Shown here one piece after another: positions 58,521-64,000 of a stretch of 64,000 nt of DNA. Positions within the stretch are counted from its first letter, which is position 1; the number at the start of each line of letters is the position of its first letter. Origin of the DNA: Fratercula arctica (taxonomy: Eukaryota; Chordata; Aves; Charadriiformes; Alcidae); the NCBI GenBank assembly GCA_947846985.1, contig CANTUZ010000003.1:124008626-124072625 (forward strand), given 5' to 3'. The position numbers and the translations under genes were made by a program. A model generated the notes under the pieces. That model did no database searches. It was not told the DNA's origin and saw only the letters and a program-made list of their open reading frames with translations.

Positions 58521-58559
58521 CTCATTGCAACCAACCTGTTTTTCCTCTCCCCTCTCCAG

Positions 58560-58618
58560 GGCTCTCCTTCTACACCCGAGTGCTTGAAAACTGCGAGGAC
58601 GAGGCCAGGTTTGACGAG
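58560..58618 (+). CDS. OTOF: OTOF exon 2, otoferlin C2A domain
   Basis: After a strong pyrimidine tract and CAG acceptor (58540..58559), the exon completes the split glycine codon and reads LSFYTRVLENCEDEARFDE, ending exactly at a GTAAGA donor (58619). Mammalian otoferlin has the closely matching SFYSRVLENCEDVADFDE at the same place, from memory. Joined to exon 1 this gives 46 residues and ends in phase 0. It encodes the second and third strands of C2A. The next expected exon (residues near [20 protein letters not shown] in mammals) was looked for to the right and not found, so intron 2 must run past the window end. An antisense CR1 copy ends about 40 bp before the acceptor. Confidence 0.95.
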
Positions 58619-60060
58619 GTAAGAGAAGACACGTTTTCCTCCGTGTTTGTCTCCCGCATCTGGTTTGCTTTGCTGTGGCTCCCGCTCCAGATCCACACAC
58701 CCGTTCCCTGATTGAAGTGTGTCGGCACCTTCCGTGTCTGCTCCTGGGTTTCTCCTGGCAGGCACCAAATGGGTCTCTTCTCTGTGGTCTGGCTGGGGCT
58801 GAGGACATGGGGGGTCCCATCATGTGGGAACAGCCCTACAGCATTTCCCCTTGGGGTGATTAATTGAAAAAAAAATAATAAAATCTATGTTGTTTGTACT
58901 GAAGTTTGAGGAAAAAATTGCTTTTCTCCACCGGGCAAATCCCGCTGGGCTCTTGGCTCTCTTCTTCCTTGCTTCAGGGGGAAAAACTCCTTGTTTCAAG
59001 TCCTCAGAGGCTCCGTTTTGGTGCTGAGCCTCCAGCCTCCCCCAGCCCAGCCGCATCCCTTGGCCCTGCCGGCTGAGAAGCCGATTGATCTGCTCTGGGT
59101 GCCCATGGGGTGATGTACGGGGCCTTCAGCGCTCGGCTTTGGGCTTGGAAAGGCAGGGAGAAGGCATTGCAACCCAAGTTCGCTGTGGTGTTAAAATTTT
59201 TCTTAGATTTTCTTTTCCAAAGCAATTAGCAGGAAAAATATTCTGAGCTGATTGAAATAAGGGCACCCACACAAGCAGGGAGTAGAGGTGCTGCTGAGAA
59301 GTCACACTCAGAATGGAAATGTGCTTTCAAAAAGAGAACGGATGTTTCCTCTGATTGCTTTGTGTTTCTCGTAGGAGATAACCCGTTCCCAAGGGCTGGA
59401 GAATACAAGAGGCTATGAGGAATATTAAGATCTTTAAATCGTTTATCGCTTTCTAAAGCTTTTTCCACCTTTAGAAAAATAAGATTTCATCCTGGTTCCA
59501 GGCATAGGATGTTTTTGTAGGGTGGTAAATCCCATGGTGTTCCCAGCTTGCGCACCCAGAGGCGCACCCAGCTCCCCCTGCCCCTCTGTGTCCCTGGCAC
59601 GGGTTAGTCCTTGCTCCAGGTTTTAGGGGAAAAGCTTAATCTCAGGCTCCCCTAAACCTCCAGGGAAGATGAAGGGGCAGGAGAAGCCCAGGGCTTGGGC
59701 AGGGTGGGATGTGCCACCGCAGTCCCCAGGGCTGCACGGGGCCGGTGAGGCACAGCGAGAAGGTGGCTGGAGATGTGGTTCCAACCGCATTCCTACAAAG
59801 CCGGGGGAAGCTGCTGATGTTAATGGGATGCAGATTTCCATAGATCTGCACACAGCAATTTGTTAGTACAATAACTGATCTGAATAACAACCACGGAGGT
59901 GTGCACCCGTCAGCTGCCTGTACCTCAAAACCCTTTGTGATTTGAATGAGGAGATGCTTCCCTGCCGAGGCCGCAGGCTCTGCTTGCTCTCTTAGGCTTG
60001 GTGGGATGCCAGATGCCGGCTGCTCCGAGTGCTCGGTGCTGCACAGCGATCTTGGAGCAT

Positions 60061-60800
60061 CCCAGCCATGCTGTGAGCGTCCCAGCCAAGCCTTGAGCAT
60101 CCCAGCCACGCTCTGAGCATCCCAACCAAGCCTTGAGCATCCCAGCCATGCTCTGAGCATCCCAGCCAAGCCTTGAGCATCCCAGCCACGCTCTGAGCAT
60201 CCCAACCAAGCCTTGAGCATCCCAGCCACGCTCTGAGCATCCCAGCCATGCTCTGAGCATCCCAGCCAAGCCTTGAGCATCCCAGACATGCTGTGAGCAT
60301 CCCAGCCACGCTCTGAACATCCCAGCCAAGCCTTGAGCATCCCAGCCACGCTCTGAGCATCCCAGCCGTGCCTTGAGCATCCCAGCCACGCTCTGAGCAT
60401 CCCAGCCAAGCCTTGAGCATCCCAGACATGCTGTGAGCATCCCAGCCGTGCCTTGAGCATCCCAGCCAAGCCTTGAGCATCCCAGACATGCTGTGAGCAT
60501 CCCAGCCACGCTCTGAGCATCCCAACCAAGCCTTGAGCATCCCAGCCACGCTCTGAGCATCCCAGCCAAGCCTTGAGCATCCCAGCCATGCTGTGAGCAT
60601 CCCAGCCATGCTGTGAGCATCCCATCCACGCTCTGAGCATCCCAGCCAAGCCTTGAGCATCCCAGCCAAGCCTTGAGCATCCCAGCCACGCTCTGAGCAT
60701 CCCAGCCATGCTGTGTGCATCCCAGCCAAGCCTTGAGCATCCCAGCCACGCTCTGAGCATCCCAGTTATGCTCTGAGCATCCCAAAGTTGCTCTGAGCCC
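60061..60800. repeat. 20-bp minisatellite, 36-37 units in strict register
   Basis: Units are CCCAGCCACGCTCTGAGCAT, CCCAGCCAAGCCTTGAGCAT and CCCAGCCATGCTGTGAGCAT. From 60061 to 60780 every unit is exactly 20 bp. All - strand frames are open (20-residue period such as GMLRAWLGCSRLGWDAQSVA), giving a spurious 398-codon frame. Confidence 0.97.
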
Positions 60801-61366
60801 CCCACAGTCCCAGGCAATGTATAGAAGAGGATAGGCATTGATCCATATCAGGAGGATGAGGATTATAGAGCTTAAAAGACAGCAGGTATAAGAGAGCCTT
60901 GAACCCCAGGTGTATATTAGTGTGCATCATAATTTCTTCTTACTGCATCTGTGGGAATGAGCCTCAGGCTGTCCCCATCTCTCTACTCAGATCATGCTTA
61001 TTACAATTCCTGCTGTGAGAGCCTCATATAAACCTGGTTAAAGTCAGCCTGGCAGTATCTACATGGTGAATTGCAGCAGAGTGAGGCAAGTTGATTTGGA
61101 TCAAACTTGCGTGCCTGGACAAAGCTGTGGTCTCTTCTCGTCTCCTTGCACTGGGTGATAGGCTGTACCCATCTCCCTGCTCCCCTACACTGCAAATACC
61201 ATGATTTTTCTCATCAAACACTTGGCTCCAGATGGAGGAAACTCCAGCCTGAATCAGAGGTCACTTTATACTGGGGACCAAGGTCAGGATGGAGTCCTGG
61301 CAGAGATGACCTGAGGGTGTGCAACTGCTGGCTGCTCCAGGGCTTGGGACTTGCCAAACATAAGTG

Positions 61367-61935
61367 GAATCATAGAATCACAGAATGGTTTCGGTGGGAA
61401 GGGACCTTTAAAGCCCACCCAGTTCCAACCCCCCTGCCCTGGGCAGGGACACCTCCCACCAGCCCAGGTTGCTCCAAGCCCCGTCCAACCTGGCCTTGAA
61501 CCCCTCCAGGGATGGGGCAGCCACAGCTTCTCGGGGCAACCTGGGCCAGGGGCTCACCACCCTCAGAGTGAAAAATTTCTTCCTAATATCTCATCTAAAT
61601 CTCTCCTCTTTCAGTTTAAAACCGTTACCCCTTATCCTGTGGCTCCCTTCCCTGATCCAGAGTCCCTCCCCAGCTTTCCTGGAGCCCCTTGAGGGCCTGG
61701 CAGGGGCTGGAAGGTCTCCGCGGAGCCTTCTCTTCTCCAGGCTGAACCCCCCCAGCTCTCTCAGCCTGTCCTCCCAGCAGAGGGGCTCCAGCCCTCCCAG
61801 CATCTCCGGGGCCTCCTCTGGCCCTGCTCCAACAGCTCCGTGTCTCTCCTGTGCTGAGGCCCCAGAGCTGGAGGCAGCGCTGCAGAGGGGTCTCCCCCGA
61901 GCGGAGCAGAGGGGCAGAATCCCCCCCACTCGCCC
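61367..61935 (-). mobile_element. CR1 LINE 3' fragment, type A variant
   Basis: Begins AATCATAGAATCACAGAATG. Its middle (CCTCAGAGTGAAAAATTTCT) differs from the other type-A copies, pointing to a separate subfamily. Confidence 0.94.
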
Positions 61936-62493
61936 TGAACAATTGCCCCATCAATCGGGCTTTTATCCTTGGGGTCACCCAAGGTCTCTGCAGCATCTTA
62001 ACAGATGAGCTGAGATGTGCGTAGCTGCTCCATGAGGCTTTCAGTTACCTAAACGTGTGCTAAAGCCAGGTCAGCCATAGCCCCTGCTGTAGCATCGTCA
62101 CCTGGTGCTCTCCCAGCTGGCCCAAAACATAATAGTTTGATGAGTTCTGATGGCACGTAGTGAAGGATGCAGAAAACTTGCAGGCAAGCGTGAATTGCTG
62201 GGTTCACCTTTCCAGCTCTGCTGGGGGCTTGCTGGGAATTCAGCCCCGTCTGGAAGATGAGCCTCCTGGGCGGGTGGAAATGGGGAGGCTGCCGCTTGCC
62301 CTTCCCTGGGAATTGCCGGGAGCCCGGTAAGAGCGGTGGTACTGGTGGTGTGGCCCTGCCACACGCTGGGACGCTGAGTGCCGGTCCCTGCTCGCGCGTG
62401 GCTGGAGAGAGCTGCCGTGGGGAAGAACAGGCTGGACATTGCGTACATGCATCTTCCTTGTGGTGTGGGGCAGAGCACAAGCCGCAGCGAAAG

Positions 62494-63631
62494 ATCATAG
62501 AATCATAGAATCATAGAACCATAGAATCATAGAACCATAGGGTTGGCAGGGCCCTCTGGAGATCATCTAGTCCAACCCCCTGCCAGAGCAGGGTCACCCA
62601 GAGCAGGTTACACAGGAACACGTCCAGGCGGGGTTGGAATGTCTCCAGAGATGGAGACTCCACCACCTCTCTGGGCAGCCTGTGCCAGGGCTCTGCCACC
62701 CTCAGGGTAAAGAAGTTCCTCCGCATGTGGAGATGGAACTTCTTGTGCTCAAGTTTGTGCCCATTGCCTCTTGTCCTGTCCCCGGGCACTACTGAAAAGA
62801 GCCTGGTCCCATCCTCCTGACACCCCCCCTTTCAGTATTTATAAGTGTTGATAAGATCCCCCCTCAGCCGTCTTTTTTCCAGACTGAAGAGACCCAAATC
62901 CCTCAGCCTTTCCTCATAAGAGAGGTGTTCCAGTCCCCTAATCATCTTGGTAGCCCTCTGCTGCACCCTTTCCAGCAGTTCCCTGTCCTTCTGGAACTGG
63001 GGAGCCCAGAACTGGACCCAGTGCTCCAGGTGTGGCCTCACCAAGGCAGAGTAGAGGGGGAGGATGACCTCCCTTGACCTGCTGGCCACACTCTTTTTGA
63101 TGCACCCCAGGATGCCATTGGCCTTCTTGGCCACAAGGGCCCATTGCTGGCTCATGGTCATCCTGTTGTCCCCCAGGACTCCCAGATCTCTTTCCACAGA
63201 GCTGCTCTCCAGCAGGTCAGCCCCCAACCTGTACTGGTGCATGGGGTTGTTCCTCCCCAGGTGCAGCACCCTACACCTGCCCTTGTTGAATTTCATAAGG
63301 TTTCTCTCTGCCCAGATCTCCAACCTGTCCAGGTCTCTCTGTATGGCAGCACAGCCCTCCGGTGTGTCAGCCGCCCCCCCCAGCTTTGTGTCATCAGCAA
63401 ACTTGCTGAGGGTGCGCTCTATCCCCTCATCCAGGTCATTGATGAATATATTGAAGAGGACTGGACCCAGTACTGACCCCTGGGGAACACCACTCGTCAC
63501 TGGTCTCCAACTAGATTCTGTGCCCCTAATCACAACCCTCTGAGCTCTATCTTTCAGCCAGTTTTCTATCCACCTTACTGTCCATTCATCTAACCCACAC
63601 TTCCTAAGCTTCCCTATGAGGATGCTGTGGG
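62494..63631 (-). mobile_element. CR1 LINE, type E, longest copy (~1.14 kb) with reverse transcriptase end
   Basis: Begins with five TCATAGAA-type repeats and GGGTTGGCAGGGCCCTCTGG. On the - strand 63533..62832 is open for 233 codons and encodes the end of the CR1 ORF2 reverse transcriptase: [20 protein letters not shown], then the catalytic FADD motif in [12 protein letters not shown], then the C-terminal [40 protein letters not shown] and [12 protein letters not shown]. The N-terminal part of the enzyme and the endonuclease are missing, so the copy is dead. Confidence 0.97.
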
Positions 63632-64000
63632 AATCATAGAATCACAGAACGTGTTGGGTTGGAAGGGACCTCTAAAGGCCATCTAGCCCAACCCCCCTCC
63701 AGTGAGCAGGGACATCTTCAACTAGATCAGACGGTCGTCCATCCATCCATCCATCCATCCATCCATCCATCCATCCATCCATCCATCCCGGAGAGCTGCC
63801 TTCATCTTCAACTAGATCAGGTTGCTCAGAGCCTCATCCAGCCTGGCCTTGAATGTCTCCAGGGATGGGGCCTCCACCCCCTCTCTGGGCAACCTGGGCC
63901 AGTGTCTCACCACCCTCATTGTAAAGAACTTCTTCCTAATGTCTAATCTAAACCTGCCCTGCTCTAGTTTAAACCATCGCCCCTCGTGCTATCGCTCCAG
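63632..64000 (-). mobile_element. CR1 LINE 3' fragment, type C, interrupted and cut by the window end
   Basis: Begins AATCATAGAATCACAGAACG directly after the previous copy. A 72-bp insert with a CATC microsatellite (63731..63802) lies inside it, flanked by an 18-bp direct repeat. Confidence 0.94.
63738..63788. repeat. (CATC)n microsatellite within CR1
   Basis: About 12-13 perfect CATC units, part of the 72-bp insert in the CR1 copy. Confidence 0.96.

Larger units (their letters stand above)
53495..58559 (+). other. OTOF: OTOF intron 1
   Basis: A 5.07-kb GT-AG intron. It holds CR1 copies near 54.9, 55.3, 56.65, 57.3 and 57.7-58.5 kb. The first 1.4 kb (53.5-54.9 kb) is GC-rich unique sequence without recognisable exons. 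The stretch 55.53-56.64 kb is also unique, and 56.86-57.01 kb is AT-rich with several homeodomain-type TAATTG cores. Confidence 0.85.
58619..64000 (+). other. OTOF: OTOF intron 2, 5' part
   Basis: No third OTOF exon is recognised, so this is taken as intron. It contains unique sequence (58619..60060 and 60801..61366), the 20-bp minisatellite, and CR1 copies from 61.37 kb to the end. The stretch 61936..62493 between CR1 copies shows nothing recognisable. Confidence 0.75.

Noticed and set aside
59642..60838. 398-codon frame rich in GMLRAWLGCS repeats
   Set aside because: It follows the 20-bp minisatellite; all three frames of that strand are equally open.
1..64000. CRISPR arrays, operons or bacterial-type systems
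   Set aside because: Tandem arrays here have no unique spacers, and the sequence is vertebrate by its introns, CR1 copies and genes.

Overview
This is nuclear DNA from a bird. Three things point there. About 35 truncated copies of the avian LINE CR1 are present, recognisable by 3' ends made of TTCTATGA-type repeats and by the C-terminal end of the CR1 ORF2 reverse transcriptase. Several long terminal repeats (LTRs) look like avian endogenous retrovirus LTRs. Two vertebrate genes are arranged as I remember them around human 2p23. Most long open frames are artefacts of CR1 copies or of tandem repeats without stop codons.

Two real genes can be supported. OTOF (otoferlin) starts on the + strand: exon 1 is 53416..53494 and exon 2 is 58560..58618. 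They splice in phase and give the first 46 residues. Intron 2 runs off the right end. CIMIP2C (FAM166C, C2orf70), a ciliary microtubule inner protein, lies head-to-head on the - strand. Three coding exons are visible (39526..39682, 38634..38746, 34484..34622), followed by a poly(A) signal at 34407..34412. Its 5' coding exon was not found. A head-to-head OTOF/CIMIP2C pair matches the human order. CIB4 and KCNK3, which come next in human, were not recognised in the left 34 kb.

Layout: 1..1312, ERV LTR with an internal 39-bp minisatellite, cut by the window edge. 1313..34400, mostly unique gene-poor DNA with CR1 copies, candidate ERV LTRs near 18.0, 26.6 and 30.0 kb, and simple repeats. 34407..39682, visible part of CIMIP2C. 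39683..53110, the CIMIP2C 5' side and intergenic DNA, with a 39-bp minisatellite (42.5-43.0 kb), a 16-bp minisatellite (46.5-47.7 kb) and a CR1-interrupted LTR (51.6-52.6 kb). 53110..53494, CpG-rich OTOF 5' region and exon 1. 53495..64000, OTOF introns 1 and 2 with CR1 copies and a 20-bp minisatellite (60.06-60.80 kb).

CR1 copies are sorted by eye into 3'-end types, labelled for this report only: A (GTTTGGGTGGGAAGGGACC), B (ends in CAACACTGCCAAGGCC), C (GTGTTGGGTTGGAAGGG), D (GACAAGGTTGGAAGGGACC), E (GGTTGGCAGGGCCCTCTGG). The most interesting points are a three-fold tandem copy of a CIMIP2C splice donor, CR1 copies sitting 20 bp and about 40 bp from splice acceptors in the two genes, and several minisatellites whose stop-free units mimic long proteins. 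No undescribed multi-gene system was found.
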